DNA of 64,000 nt from Stercorarius parasiticus. Lineage: Eukaryota; Chordata; Aves; Charadriiformes; Stercorariidae. Shown here one piece after another: positions 1-13,800 of this stretch (positions are counted from its first letter, which is position 1; every line of letters begins with the position of its first letter). A program made the position numbers and the translations under genes. The stretch spans positions 183,822 through 247,821 of the forward strand of contig VWZL01005060.1 of the NCBI GenBank assembly GCA_013396915.1, read 5' to 3'. A model generated the notes under the pieces. The model worked only from the letters and a program-made list of their open reading frames with translations, ran no database searches and was not told where the DNA came from.

Positions 1-1924
1 GGTAAAAAGGGATGAAAGCATTTGCAACAGAAGGAAAAATTCTTTCCCTTCAAAAACTACAAGGATATTAAATTTGGTCTCACATTTTTTTTGAAGGACA
101 ACCAAGCTGGAACAAGAGTACTGCATGCTCTCTAACTACAGGAAAACAAAGCTTAATTCTTTACTATTTAAAAGAAACCTGTGTGCTAAGAGCAATGAAA
201 ACAATAAGAAAAATATTTTTACTTTCTATCAGCTGCTCAAGTTGCCTGGTAGATGATTTTGTAACCCCATTAGATCTAACATTTGTCCAGTCTATTTCAT
301 AAAACATTATCTGGCAGGAAGATCCCACTCTTCTGCTGTGTGGGACCCTTTGTCTAAAATCATAAAATTCACATCATGCTTTCAAGACCATGAGGTCTTT
401 TAACTGAGATTTGGGTTCTTCTCGGTTTTGATTCAAAGAAAGAAAGGTGCAGAGCGAACACAGGACAGTGTCATTCTCCTGCCAGGTCCAGCACAAGTGC
501 AGATGTCAAGGTGGGAATTTCCAGCTCCCCAGCAGGCTGGGAACTTTTGGGCCCCAGAGGGCAATAAATCAGTCAGGCTCATAAGGCAATCCCACCGTGA
601 TTCGATTACAATGCACATGCTGCAGACCAGCTACAACTGCTTCTCTGCACAACCCAGAGAGCATTTAGGTATTTATTTATTTCAATATAAATGAAAAGCT
701 AGCAAATGAAAGCTCTGCTCTCAAGAAAACTCTGTTTTCAGGAGAGATGTTAAAAAAAAAAAAAGAGACCTCCCTGAAAAACACTTGAAGTGTTATTCAT
801 AAAGAGAGGCAAACTGGACGGCAGACTGACCAAGATCGCATTGTGTTTTCAGGGTTACCGTGTTGTCACCACTTTGAGGAAGATGCAGAATCAAGTTTCC
901 CAGACAACATATTAACACAAATCAAACCTCTAGATGCTTGTTCCCAGCTAGACCTATTCAAACTCGGTTATCTATCTCCTTTCTTCCTATATCTTCTTTG
1001 CTGTTTCCATTACCGATGGTACATTCCTGACTTAAAACTCTTCTAAAGTGCACCCGCGCACTTTTAAAGCAGTTACTCAGCTCATAATTCAATAGCCTTG
1101 TAGCAGAAGCATACCTGGAGATGCTTGGAAATGAAAAATTTATTTGCTTAGAGGGTTTTGTGGGTTGCTTTTTTAGGGAAGTTGTTTTTTCTTTTTTTTT
1201 AAAAGCAGATTCCTATTACTTACCTTCTAGGTACATTAAAATATAATTTCACATAGAATCATTTGGAAACAAATGTGTCATTGTCAACAACCAGTAATTC
1301 AAACCCTCCTCAAGCAATCAGCAACCCAATAAAGAAAAGAAAAAGAAAAAAGGTGATCTTCTAAATTAAATCATCTAAGGAAAAAACTTCAGTAAATACA
1401 TATTCCTTACTCAGTGCCCTTAATGTCTCCCAGGCCTCTGTCCTTCCTATGTCCTTCCACTCCTCAATAATATCCAATTCATCTTAAACCACCTTTGACA
1501 GATTAACGTTACAAACACAGATAGAGAAATTAGTGCCATAAGAAGTCCTGAAATTTACAGCAAAAAGCCCTACAAGATTTGCCTTGGATGTTCCTAATTT
1601 AGGGAGTCAGAATCTCATGCCTCGCTCTCATTTCTAAACATTAAAAAAGGAACAAAACCCTCAATGAGCCTGCAGCTGTAATGAGGGACCAAGGGAGCTG
1701 GTGCTTTGTCAGATGCAAAGTAATGTACCATGGGAAGGGACTATATCACCAGAACAAAATCGAAATTAAAACTCCATCACGAAACCAACCCTATTTCCTC
1801 TGAGTACACAATCCTTAGTATCAGAATTTACATCCTGTTTCAATCTCAATTATTTTATCCTTTTTTGTATTTATGCATTGTTGGGGGGGAGGGGGAGGGG
1901 GGGAGTAATCTTCTATAACACATA

Positions 1925-2130
1925 ACAGAAATCATTATGATAAATTATGGAAGTGCCCAGCATGCAATTATTAATGCTGCCAACATATTGGCAATAGACA
2001 GTAATTGAATTCCCGGGCAAACGCTATTAAGCAGGCATTAAGGTTTTTCCTTTTGTTATTGATGTTATGCAAAACCTTACTAAGAATATTGCAGTTTTCC
2101 AACCAGCACTATTAAAACTAAGAAATCAAG
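1925..2130. other. AT-rich block, possible conserved non-coding element
   Basis: A dense stretch with several homeodomain-type cores (TAATTG, ATTATTAATG), a palindromic TTGAATTC run and no coding potential, inside the CTNNBL1 intron. It has the look of a conserved enhancer, but conservation cannot be tested from one sequence. Confidence 0.25.
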
Positions 2131-3732
2131 CCATAAGTGGAACACCTGGGTTTCTGCCCATTTCACAAGAGATGCACAGTCATGAACAACTGATTTAAGG
2201 CAAGCATTAGCTTCCGTTCATTGATTTTCATCTTTGGCTTGCATTTGTATTTTCTACAGGACTGTTACCAACCAACAAGAATTAAGCACGTACATTGTTG
2301 TGCTGAGACTGGCGCATTTTGCTAAGCAAACACATATATTGTGTCTAAACACATTTATTTAACTAATTTCATAGCTTCACACACATCTACACAAGTTTTG
2401 CTTTCTGGTAGAAAAGGGAAAGTTAATCATTTGATAAATAAAATGTGGGGGTTTTACTCAGTTGTGCTAAGGTGCATTTGGCAAGAAGATGGAACTCATT
2501 AGAAAATGCACAAGAAAAGCATTTTTAAATTGTTTTGTTACTTAAGCTTAATTTTGTTCCTGTTGAATGCAGCGCATTCACAGTAATTTATTCAGAAGAC
2601 ATTTTCATTTAAATCTAACACTGATATCACTACACAAAAAACAGCGAATACAAAAGGGTTTAAAAAAAAAAAAGCTGACATTTATAAAATACAATAAAGT
2701 AAGCAAAAGCTGGTGTTTGGTAAAGGGAGAATTATCTTTCTATTTCTCTTCTAGCCTTCAGCTGTACTTGCTTTGGATGTTAACTGACAGATCTAAGCTG
2801 TTACAGCCTGGGTCCGAGGCTTGGGGTGGCAGACGTCCTCTGGAAATACACACCAGACATGGGTCCTCATTCCTGCACGGACATGTAACGCGACGGTGAG
2901 GGACAAGATGCCCTAAAAATCAAAGAACAATGATCTGCCCACCCCCCCGCCCAGTCTCCCTCAAAGCAGTGACTGCACATCAATATCAAGATTAAGTATC
3001 CCATAGAATATGAAAAACCTATTGTTTAGGCCCCTGATTGCTTCCAGCCTTCTCCAAACATCAGGAAGGTTTAGAAAAGTCTCAGTAATGGAGTTTCATA
3101 TTACTAAGACATCTGCTTTGTAAGTAACCTTGTTACTGTGAAGCTTAGAAATTATTTGTTAATGAAATCTGAAATAAATCTTCATAAGTGATGCAGCTTC
3201 TTTTGTGACCACATCTCAGCCAGCTGCAGCCTGCTCAGAAGAGCCACGGCGGAAAGCTGTGCATTAGCTGTCAATTTAGGACTCATGAAAGCAAGTCCCA
3301 AATCTCCAGAGGTATCTTCACTAACTTCTTAATTTTGTTTCCAACATTTGTGATAAACCAGGCTACTATCAATCTTACTTTTCATTGTTTTTTTCCTTCC
3401 TGAAGCACAACACTTCTAGATGGTGTGAGATCTGAGCATTAAAAACTGGAAGGACTGGTACCAGGAAAACCCAGAAACCTCAGGAAGTCCTGAGAGCTCC
3501 AAAATGACAGAAACTGAGGCAAATGAAATGGAAGATGCTCACTGTACCTACATGGATACAGATTATTACTTTCAGAGAGAATTAACCCCTTTCGTTGTCA
3601 TCTTTCCACTCTGTGGGGCACCCAAGTCCCCACAGCAGCTTGCCACTACGAAAAGCATGCAGAGGAGGAAAAGACATAAAAGTAAAATCTGAAGTTTCAT
3701 CTCCCCATCAGAGCTACCATATAATAATACAC

Positions 3733-3763
3733 TACATATATATATATAAAAAATATACATAAT
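3733..3763. repeat. Short AT dinucleotide repeat
   Basis: A run of alternating TA bases followed by an A-rich stretch, inside CTNNBL1 intron 1. It is a simple-sequence repeat of no evident function. Confidence 0.6.
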
Positions 3764-6700
3764 GACCAAGAGATGAATGTTTGCATGGAGTGTACAAAGA
3801 CTGGTTATCCCGTATGTGTTCCTGCAGTTGCTTACTTTACTTCATTCTGAACCAATGCAAAAATAGATGAGAGAAATGACAGACAGTAGAAACTTTACAA
3901 AGACCAAGTCTTTTGTGAAGATACATCAAGAACTAGCACATAGTCTTCAGCAGAGACAGCAATCTGTTTGTGTTCCTGTAACATCAGAGAGAGAGCCCAA
4001 GGCTACCCCCTCAGCACCCGGGCTAGCCGCAGTCTTCAAAGCCCAGTCCTGTGGTCCCCCGCACACCTCCCTCCCTCTCTTCTCCCAACTCTACAGAGGT
4101 GACTGAACCCATCGGCGTCCCTCAAAAAAAAAGCAGGAAATTTGCCTCCTGCAACTGTATCCAGAAAAACAACTATTAAACCTAACAATTCTGAACCTGC
4201 AGCTGCCCACCTGAGACCTCTGCAAGCGCAGCAGAAGCCAATCCTGCTTCAGCAGCTCTGCCACAGCTGAGACAGGACCAAACTCTCTGAGGAGGCTCCA
4301 AGCTGCCCCAAGGAGGAGCACAGCCATCGGGACCCGTGCGGGGAGGTGCGCAGGGCAGGGATCTGCCTTGACAGACTTTTACATGCGCTCCGGTTTGGTG
4401 GCCAAAGATTACACACTGAAAAGTAAACTAAAGATTCACTTGCAATCTGCACCAACATGAGATCCATGGCATGGAGCCTGCACTCCCCCGGAGCGGAGCT
4501 GAGCGCTGCAGCCAGCGGCTGAGACAGTGACAGCTCCTTGCTTTAACCCGCAGGCAGGACAACAGCTACTAGGGTAATAAAACCGTAAGTTGTCAATAAC
4601 CTTATCGGCTGAGCTGCCTCTGCCATCAGATGCATCCATTACATTGCAAATTTACACCAAACTATCTATACCAGCAGTAGGTATAGATAATTGTGCCTCC
4701 ACTGACACACAGGGATCCATCCCACTACAAACTGCCCTCAACCCATTCAAACAATGGGGAGACCGCCCAGCTCAGTGAAGTTGGACCGTATCTCATTATT
4801 TACCACTTCTTTTGTTGTTTGATTTTACCAATATTCCATTAAAAAATTAGCAATTTGTAATGATCACTCACAGTGGTGAAATCTGCATTTAATGAGAATT
4901 AAAATAATCTCCCTTATTCCCTCCCAAGACGATTGAAAGAGATCTCTGAAAAGAACTGGAGTTGGCTTTGTCCCCTTAATTACCCTCCGTAATGGGAGGC
5001 CAGGCACAGAGGATCTGGGCACAGTCTTTCCGGGCACAACAGCAGCAATATTTAATCATCAGTTTAGACCATCTGCAACTGTTTTGCAGAAACACATAAA
5101 GTTTATGGATTCCTGAGCTTTGTATAAACTGCCAGGTGCTGTTTAATTGTATTTTTTGTTGCAAGTGGTTCCTTTTCCCACTCTGACAGACACTTGCTTC
5201 TGAATTGGTGGCACAGTGCCTGAAATCTTCCATGCCAGGCTTGGCACTGAGGGAGAACATCATCTTGATTAAGCAAGGGCACAGATTAGGCATTTAGAGG
5301 AGACAAATTCAAAACAACGTAAGAGAAAAGCAATTATTTTGGGTTGTGCTGAGGGAAGCTGAGAAGACTGACTCATTTGCAGCAAGAGATTAAAATCAGA
5401 CAGCGGAGGTGTGCATCACCCATCATCCGGCCCGCTCGACTGACAGCCGGTGCCACCCCTGCACCAAGGATGGATGAGGAGATCTTGAGCCAGCCCATTC
5501 TTCAGCCTAATGCAGGAAAGTGCCCAAACCCGTGCTCCAGTTAACCTTACAACACCGGACAGAAAAATGGAGCGGGTCAGGAGCTGTTGTACGAGCCACC
5601 AAGCCATCCTCCTTTCAGAAGCAGCAGCCCGTCAGCTGGGTACAGCAGGCAGCCTGGAGCAACGCTCAATTCATTTATCTGCCGTGCACATGTCAGCATC
5701 CTCTCTGTGGCACAGGCACAACAGTCTGATTATTCTGCATTTTACACATTCAGTGGACAGGAATGTACATTTCTAAAAATGATGCAGGAGGGCACATGCT
5801 TCTCCTGTCTCACAGAGCCGTGGCAGACGCCTGACCCACACAGGATGAGAGGCAGCAAAACCTGTTGTTTCCAACTTTTGTTTCTATCTTTCAGTCAGAA
5901 GTGCCCTCACAGAAGAGAATCTCATTTTCTCAGAATCAGAGCCGTTTATCCACCTTCTGCTCCTCCACCTCTTTCACCTGTATTCATCGTTTTACCTAAT
6001 TCTGGAAGTCTGAATACAGTGACACTGAAATCCAACGCTTACTCTGAAACATCACCTCATCTACTGACACAGGAACCATCTGTATTCGGGTGAGAGACCA
6101 GAAGAGCACAGAGCCAGGAGAATACCTTCAGGAACAATTTCAGTAGTTGTTTGAAAGCTGCAGAATGTTTTCTCCCACAGCTAAGAATAATTTCATCACC
6201 AAGAGAAGAAATTAAAATTGTAATATCCAGCACTTAAGCAGCATTTCTTTACCTCTAGTCTCATTGCAGTATAGAAAGCTCATCCAAGAGAAAGCTCTGC
6301 AGAAATCAAAAGGATCAAAGCAAAGCGGATGTGCACTTTCCTCCACAGCAGAAGGGAATTCTGCAGACTTCACATTTTCAGAGCAAGACAAAAACCAACA
6401 AACAAAACCCCAAACTAGAGCCTGGTTAAAAAATTACAACAAACGCTTACCTTTCCGCACCTTAGGTGTAAATTGCATCACAGAACAAGTAAAGGACAGC
6501 ATCATTAACCATAACTGAGATAGAGAGGAACAGAGAATTAAAGGAACATGAGAAATGATCATTCTAATTTGATACTGAAAAAAACATTGGGGAAAGTGGT
6601 AGATAGAGAAATACAAGAGTACAACAGATCTCAAACAGCACGACTATGTGGTCAGCACCACACAAACAGATGAAGTAGGAAGGATGTTAAGAGCAATCCA

Positions 6701-7851
6701 CAGAAGAAAACATCCTGGAGCTGAATCTAGTTGGAATCTAGTGGAGTTCTCAAAGAAAGACTACTCTTACAGACGCACTCCAGAGTATTTTAATACCACT
6801 GGGAAAAGAAGATGGGAAATTTCTCAAACCCAAAGGTAATTTTTCCTCTTTCCCTGTGCATCTCAAAATAACACATTCTGAACGTACAGACACATCCTGA
6901 GGAGTAGGATGGTCTTCTCGCCTCTGAACATGTGTAGTGCCTCCAGGCTAATGGATACCAGAATGGCACGTAGGAAGGAGCTCCATACAGAATCCTGTGT
7001 TCCGAATTAAGCTGTAGATCGAGTCATGTAACTCCCCTACTAAATTACTTACAACGTAGATAACGTCTTAGGGTGCTTTTCTAACCCACTGATTCAGCAG
7101 AGAAAGGCCACTGCCCCAGCTTGTTTAAGAATTAAAGTACAAGACAACACTATCGTGTGCACAAATTGCAGGGAAGTATCAAAACATTGTTGCGAATCAG
7201 TGCTCTCATTCCCCGATTCACATGGGAACACGCTAAATCCACTCTCATCACAATAAATATGTGATTTAGCACATCTGCTTATAAATTGACCTCCAAACAA
7301 CGTATAACAATCACATGCTGAGAGAAGAGAAATGCTCGCAAGATAAAAGGAAACTTTTATAAGAAGGAAAACCTTTCCAAAAGACTTCGGTAAAAATCAA
7401 ATCCAATGGGTTTTGTAGTAAAACAGGTAGAAAAAAAAAGAACGAGAATGCAAGCCACGAAATAAGCACAGGCTTTACTTCAGGAACAGACGCTCACCAG
7501 CAAAAACATCAAACCGTGCCCGTCTGTGGAAGAAACGGCATCAGCAAAGCCCCGTTCCCAGAGAGCTGCCGGTAACCGGGTCCCATCGAGGCACCGCTTC
7601 CCCGAAGGTGTGGGAAGGCCCCCCAAAAGTTAGAGACACCGTAACCCGGTCTCGTGAGAGAGGGTACCGAGAGCGGCTCTGCACAGCGGCCCGCCCCAGG
7701 CCCGCGGCCGCCCCAGAGCTGGGCCGGGAGCGGGGCCGGCCCAGGCCCCGCGGGAGCAGCCGGGCCCCGCCGCCCTGACAGGCCCCACAACCGCCCGCCC
7801 CTCTCGGCGCCCTCCCCCCAGCGCCCCGGCAGCCGCCGCGGGGCCGCTCAC

Positions 7852-7881
7852 CTGGTAGCTGAGCAGCTCCCCCACGTCCAT
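7852..7881 (-). CDS. CTNNBL1: CTNNBL1 exon 1 coding part (catenin beta-like 1)
   Basis: CTNNBL1 is a nuclear armadillo-like protein associated with the Prp19/CDC5L spliceosome complex and with AID. On the minus strand an ATG at 7881-7879 opens ten codons reading MDVGELLSYQ, followed directly by a consensus donor GTGAGC at 7851. These ten residues equal the conserved N-terminus of vertebrate CTNNBL1 as I know it, and the exon break after the Gln codon suits a phase-0 junction. The surrounding 7.6-8.1 kb is very GC- and CpG-rich, as expected for a housekeeping first exon. Only this exon is in the window. The match is short, so an unrelated gene with the same start is not formally excluded, but the combination of ATG, decamer, donor and CpG island is strong. 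Confidence 0.85.
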
Positions 7882-8450
7882 GGCACCGACCGGGCCCCGC
7901 CACCGGGAGACTGTCGCCAACGACCGGGGCGGCGCGACACTGTGCCGTAAGGCAGGGAGCGCAGGCGAGCCGGGAGGGCGCCGCTCTGCCGGAAAGCGAG
8001 GCGGGAGAGGTGCTGCCGGAAAGCGAGAGGCGGGAGGCGCCACACTGTCGCAGAGCAGTCCCGGAATGCGCAAGAGACAAGGGGTCAGGCGCGGCGTGGG
8101 GCAGGCGACAGCCGCGTCCCACGGGCCGTGCTGACCCCGGGGGCAACCCCACAGCCCCTCAGGTTGAGGGGTTCAGGGTGGACCCTGGTCTGCCCCCCTG
8201 GCCCAGCCCCCGCGGCCCCGGCCCACCCCGAGCCCTCCCGCCTGTGGCAGGGTGGGCTGGGCCTCTGCAGCGGCCTGGTGAGGGGAGCCGCTAGGCTAGG
8301 GCTAAACGTGAGTGACTGGTCCCGAGGGAGCGTGGCCAAGTGTGCTGCCTGCTGCACAATAGGGAGAGGGCCAGTGCCCTCCCGAGTGACAGGGGTCCGT
8401 GGGAGACGTGAGCTGCTGCCCCACGGGGCGGCTGAACCCTGGAGCACGGT
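7882..8450. promoter_or_regulatory. CTNNBL1: CpG-island promoter of CTNNBL1
   Basis: A GC- and CpG-rich block runs from about 7.6 kb through the first exon and on for several hundred bases upstream (to the right). No TATA box is apparent. It should contain the CTNNBL1 transcription start. Translations on the opposite strand through this block are Arg/Ala/Gly-rich composition artefacts and do not resemble a divergent gene. Confidence 0.55.
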
Positions 8451-10850
8451 GCCATGGGTGAAGCGGAGACCTTGGAGCCGTTCTGCGGCTCTGCCACTGA
8501 GCTGGGTGGGGATGAGGGTCCCATTACATGGCGTTTGGCAGCGTGGTGCCCCAGCAAAGCCCCCTGGCAGCCGGCCATCACCGCTGCAAAGTGGAGGCAC
8601 CAAAAATCAGTGGTTTCTTTTGACGCGTTTTGTGTCACCTTCTGCAAATCCTTCCCAGGGCAGAGTCAGCTTGGAAATGCAGAAGGCTGTTGCCAACGTT
8701 TATTGACAACACACTTCTATTTATATACAGCGTCATTAACCGCTGTCACCTTGAAAACAGGCCAATAACTGAGCACTGAATGCAGCAGGAGGGGACGTGC
8801 CGATCCCTCTGTTTGCTGAGGTCGTGACAAATAGTTCTGTAATTCAACAAGATGCAGAACCACAGACAGACAGAGGCATTTTTCAACTTAACAAATATGA
8901 ATAATTAGAAGAGAGTCGACTTGGCCAAAATCTTACTGAATTTATTTCAACTATGCTTTAAAAAACAGCTTTGAGTGAAAATAATTTTTCATAACATAAT
9001 GGTCGTAGCTATTATGCAGTTATCTCAGTAGGAGTCTGGTTTGAGAACACTCACGAAATTAAAAATATATATAATGTTTTCAAAGAAGTCCCTCGCATCC
9101 CCTGTTGTTTCAATAAAATATAGGAGAGATCAGTCATGACAAAATTAACTCAACAAATCTGCATGTTAAGGATGAGATAAATAGAAGATAATTATTGGAT
9201 CATCTGGCTTTCCTTTATTGAGTGTTCAGATAATTCACCAGCTGTGAAACCAGAACATTCATAGTCACTCGAGGAGTATTGACACGTAGTTGTGGACGTG
9301 ATACAGCTACGGGGGACACCTGACCAGTGATGGCAATAAACACAACAAGCAGTTGTAAAGCACATGGAGTGCAGTGGGAGATAAGAACTGACCCTCCATC
9401 TACAGACGGAAACACCCGGCATGGCGATCTTCACCAGCTCTGAGGTTTCTCCTCCCCGTTCCCTTCACCTGCCGTGTTCCCGCTGAACGATGTTATCTCC
9501 CTAAAATCATGTTTTTCCTTTCACTCCATAGTAGCACTTTGAACCTGTATGTTACCCACGTCTTGAGGCGGTTGATGCCCAGAATGAAGGGAGCCTCGTG
9601 GCCCCTGCGCAGGACGGGGCACAGGCTGCACGGCCGCAAACCCCAGCAGCTCCGGGAGTACACGTGACCCTCCGTGCGGCACCGGGAGATGCCGCGGCAG
9701 GAGCTGGTGTGCGGCACTGGCACGGGGGGCGAGATACGGCACAACTGCCATGCCAGAGCTGCAAACACTCTTCTGTCGGTCCTTTGATTTGTGTGGAGCC
9801 TGGGTCTGCGTCAGGCAGCACAACAGCAGCCCCAGGACGCCAAGCGTTGGCTGATGATCTGCAAACGCGCCCAGGGCAAAGGGAATAATCTTCAAACTGG
9901 AGAAGAGACCCAACCTGAACACAGGCAGCGAGGCTGGCACCTCCCTCCTGAAGCTTCTCCTCGTTAGACAAAGGGATAGAAAATGGTCGATTCACTTCCC
10001 TGGGAGAACTGTGGGGCCAGGGGGGATGCTCAGAAAAACAAAGTTGGGAATTTGAGAAGTGGCTGCTGCATTAACCGGTTTAAATAAAACTTGATAGCCA
10101 GAAATCTATATCCTTGTGGGAAAGGCACAAAAGCTCAGGTGCCGTTTCTTACCCTGACGACTGAAAATCCAGCAGAGGCACGGTCCACCACCCCATGTCT
10201 GTGAAGGAAGATTAATTTTGAAAACACTGTCACTGAAAAGAACGAATGCAAACCACATGCTGGGCGCCAGCACCTCCCGTCCCCTCTGCTGTGTGGGGAG
10301 GACAGTTAAAGCGCTGGGGACGCAGCTGGGGACTTGCTCAGGGTGCCGGCTGTGGAGGGCTCTGACGGCAGCAGACGGTGGCAGAGGGTGGGTGGGAGCC
10401 CCACGGATCTGCCAAACCGTTGTGGGAAGGGTCGCAACCCATGCATACCTGGTCCCCAGACCACGTTTAGAGCCCCTGTCTTGCTGCAAACAGCCTCTAG
10501 AAGCAACCCCCAAAGGCTTTCCTTTTGCTGGGATGTTTTTACCCAGCGCTGTGAGCCCTCGGGGTGCGGGGTAAGACGGGGGCAGTGTGGGGAACCGCAG
10601 AGCGCTGCACAGCGCAGTTGTCACTGAAACAGCCTCCAGCTCTGCCGGCTTCTCCTGTTCCCCCCTCCCATCCCCATTCTCTGCTGGCCTCATCATGTTC
10701 CGAAACAGCCGTATTGCTGCCTGGGAAACCCAATTCTCACCAAGCTGCTGCAGGGCAGGATTCAATAACAGAGAGGTTTTTATCCAATAAGGGGAGTTGG
10801 AGCACAGGGACAAAATATTGAATTTAAAAGCAAAACCAGGAGCAAAATCA
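8450..10850. other. Intergenic stretch upstream of CTNNBL1
   Basis: A mix of moderately GC-rich DNA and an AT-rich segment at about 8.8-9.3 kb. I recognise no complete gene, RNA gene or transposon. One cysteine-rich minus-strand reading frame at 9556-9765 is listed separately. Confidence 0.4.
9556..9765 (-). other. Possible exon of an unidentified cysteine-rich protein
   Basis: On the minus strand a TTTGCAG acceptor-like site is followed by an open stretch with the pattern C-x5-C, then SC, then PCSLCPV, and ends at a donor-like GTAAC at 9555-9551. Another frame just upstream, near 9.80-9.86 kb, encodes a hydrophobic signal-like stretch containing LGLLLCCLTQ. The two frames differ, so they would have to be joined by splicing that I cannot verify. 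I do not recognise the family, and no start codon or partner exon is established. It could simply be chance in GC-rich DNA. Confidence 0.15.
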
Positions 10851-13800
10851 AAGTATAAAAAAAAAAAGTCCTCAAGGAAATGAAAGGATGGGGACGAGCC
10901 GGCCAGCCTGGGTGGTGGGCTCTGCGTGGGACCGGCACCAGCCTCTCCCAGGGCGTTGCGGGAAGGTGCTGGAGGCTCTGGACAGGCTGGAGCAAACCCT
11001 GGGACTTAGCTCAGTCAGGAGAGCCAGGACCCCAGCAGAAGCCTGGCTCCATGTCCCCAGGTGCTCAGCGTGGCAGGGCCACGGGAGGATGCTCAGAATG
11101 GCGGCAGGAGGAAGAGGAGGAGGAGGCGAGGAGGAGAATCCCAGTTTCATTTTATTCCAAGTTCAGGTTTCAATCCAGATGCCTCAAGATCTAATTCCGA
11201 ATAAATAATTGTACTGGGTAACCCAGGTCCCCCGGTGATTAACTAAACACACTGAGGCTCGCTGAAATTGAATTAGTGGTGTGCACTCAGCCATTATTAC
11301 CCTCCCCACATCATGAATATTAATGAGGGGTTATTAAGAAATGTAAATGATGCCTCAGGGGGTTGGGAGCGGGGTGGGGGGGGGATGTGCAGGGCGGTGT
11401 GGGCTGATATGACAAACCATTAGGAAAACAGCCTGATTGAAGCCACTTTTTAATTATGTCAGATCTCGCTCTTTCTTGGGTGCAGCAGTGTTTCCGGATG
11501 CTTTCATTTTTATTAAAATGAGAAAAAGGGAACAAGTTATAGCTGGAATGTAAAATGAGCATTCGCAAAGCGGAAAAACTGCAGCCATGGAGTGCCCTGG
11601 CAGCGGAGGGTGGTGGCAGGGCCCTGCTCGCACCCCGTGGGCTCCCCACGGCCACCAGCCCCGGGCCAGCTCCCAGCCGGCCACCCCCATGACACCCGCA
11701 CCCTGGCCTCGGTGGCCCCCGCAGCCCACGGCTCCCCCCGCTGCAGCCCCGCTCCCTGCAGCCCCTTCCCTCCCAGTTCAGCATCACTGGCCAGAAAAGA
11801 GTGGCTGCGATAAAACTCATGCATTTTAACAGGTTCTTGCAGGCGCTCCCCGCGCCACCGAATAAAAGCTGACAGGTGCAGCTGAGTTAATCAGAGTGGA
11901 TAATGGAGGGAAAGAAAGAAATCTCAGACCAAATTGCTGCAGAAATCATGAGCCAGGGCTCAAAACTATCCAATTAAACTGGGATGAAGCTTAAAGGGGA
12001 AGACAGCTGTTCTCCGAGCCCGGCGTCCCACCGAAGCGGGAGAAGGGGGTCAGCTGCCCGCTCCCTTCTGCGGCCGTCTGTGCCCTGCCCGCAGCGAGCG
12101 CCGAACCCATCACCTGAATGCCTTGGGGAGGGCTGGGCTATCAGACAAGTTTAAAAAATGTGCATTTAATGTAGTCAAGGCCCATTACTGCGGCCGGTGG
12201 AAATCCACCGGCATTACTGCGGTGTTACCATGGCTAGATCGGACGGCCCAGGATGGGAACACGCACGAGTTTGTTAGTATTCAGGTCTCTCCGTGCTGAT
12301 AGCTTCATAACGCCAGTCTTGCCTCTTAATTGCACCCGTAAGTGTTGAAATTACTGAAGGGTAAAATGCAAATGGGCTGTAACCTTTCCGGAGCTAGCAC
12401 CGGCTCTGCACCAAAAGGGAGGCACCTGCATTTCTTCCCCTTTTTCTTAATTGCTAATGGAGCTGCCAGGCGATTCCTTCCTAAGGCCCCAGGAGGGAGA
12501 GAAGAGGCCCCGGTCGAGGGTCACAGGCTGGTCCCACCAAGCTGGAGGCAGCGGAGACACTGGGGTGGCCCCACGCTGTCCATGACACCTGCTCCAGCCC
12601 CACAGCGCAGCCCCATGGTTGGGGCTGCGGGGACCGGGCACCCCGGTGACAGAGCAGAGCGTGGAGCAAAACCTGCAGCCTTTGTCCTCCCTCCCTGGTG
12701 CCACCTTCCCAGCCTGAACCGGTGTGGTGTAACGCCTGCTGCGGCTCCTGGCCACAGTCCCAGGGTGCTGGGTCCTGAGGTGGCAGGGCAGAGCCGTCCA
12801 GCACCACGGGGGCCGGGCGATGTGGGTGCCAGCGGGAGAAGCCAGCTGTGGCGCTGAGGTTAATGAGATTTTCATGAACCTGCCCATTCGTTTGGCAGGT
12901 GGACGGGACCCAGCTAATTAAAGGGAGCTGACCTGTGAAATCAGGCTGGGAGGGGCTGGGGTGAGCAGAGGGGAGGGTGGGCAGGGGGAGAGGTGCAAGG
13001 GGAGAGGGTGGCTGGTGCCTGCGAGCCCTAGTAGGGTGGCCGTGGCCAGGCTGCTCCCTCCTTCCCGCCCGCATCGGTGCCACTTGCTGTCCTGGCACAG
13101 CTGGAGCCTCAGTGCCAGAGCGGCACCTTATTTATGGCTCTGCTTCCCCGAGTTAAACTCCACAAAGTGTGACAATCAAAATTAAAGATTTCTCCAGGAA
13201 GGCAGCCTGGGGGGAAATCACTGCTGAGGCCGACAGAGATTTCCCAACGGTGACTTTTAAATTAAAGGGGAAAAAAATTTCTTTAATTTGGCGGCGTGCT
13301 TGGGATGCAGCTCACTGGGCACGTTATTATCCAGCTCAGCAAATGCTCCCAGAATTCGCTCGTGCTCCAAATTGCCGATGTCTCCACCAGGCACCGCATC
13401 CCTGCCTGCACCAGCGTCCACCGGCACTGGGGGCCTGCGGCACAGCCCTGCTGGCAGCGAGCGGGGCCGGGGCCAGGCTGTGCCCACCAAGCCGGAGCTG
13501 AGCACTGCTGGGTGCCCCCTCCCCATGCCCATCCCAGACCCTGGCCAGTGGAGAATGGCCGGATCCTGCTCCTGCATAAGATGAGCGCACCCCCAGCCAG
13601 CACAGCCATTCTCCGGGACCCCCACCCCGGCACAGCCATGCTCCAGGACCCCCACGCTGGCTCTGCCGGTGTCTCCTGCGCCGTGTGGTGAGGATAAGGA
13701 CTGCTCCGGCATCCCCATGACACTGCCCCACAAAATGCCCCCAACCACCGGGGTGGCTGTCACGGTCCCTTCTCAAATGTAGAGCTGACTTGGGAGCAAG

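Larger units (their letters stand above)
1..7850 (-). other. CTNNBL1: CTNNBL1 intron 1 (partial)
   Basis: The stretch lies downstream, on the minus strand, of the CTNNBL1 first-exon donor at 7851-7850. It is AT-rich and I found no open reading frame resembling CTNNBL1 exon 2, which should encode a Lys/Arg stretch followed by acidic residues. The intron therefore continues beyond the left edge. It holds only simple runs and AT-rich blocks that may be conserved non-coding DNA, with no recognisable gene, RNA gene or mobile element. Confidence 0.6.

Noticed and set aside
1..7840. CTNNBL1 exon 2
   Set aside because: No minus-strand frame has the expected basic-then-acidic N-terminal sequence, so exon 2 must lie beyond the left edge.
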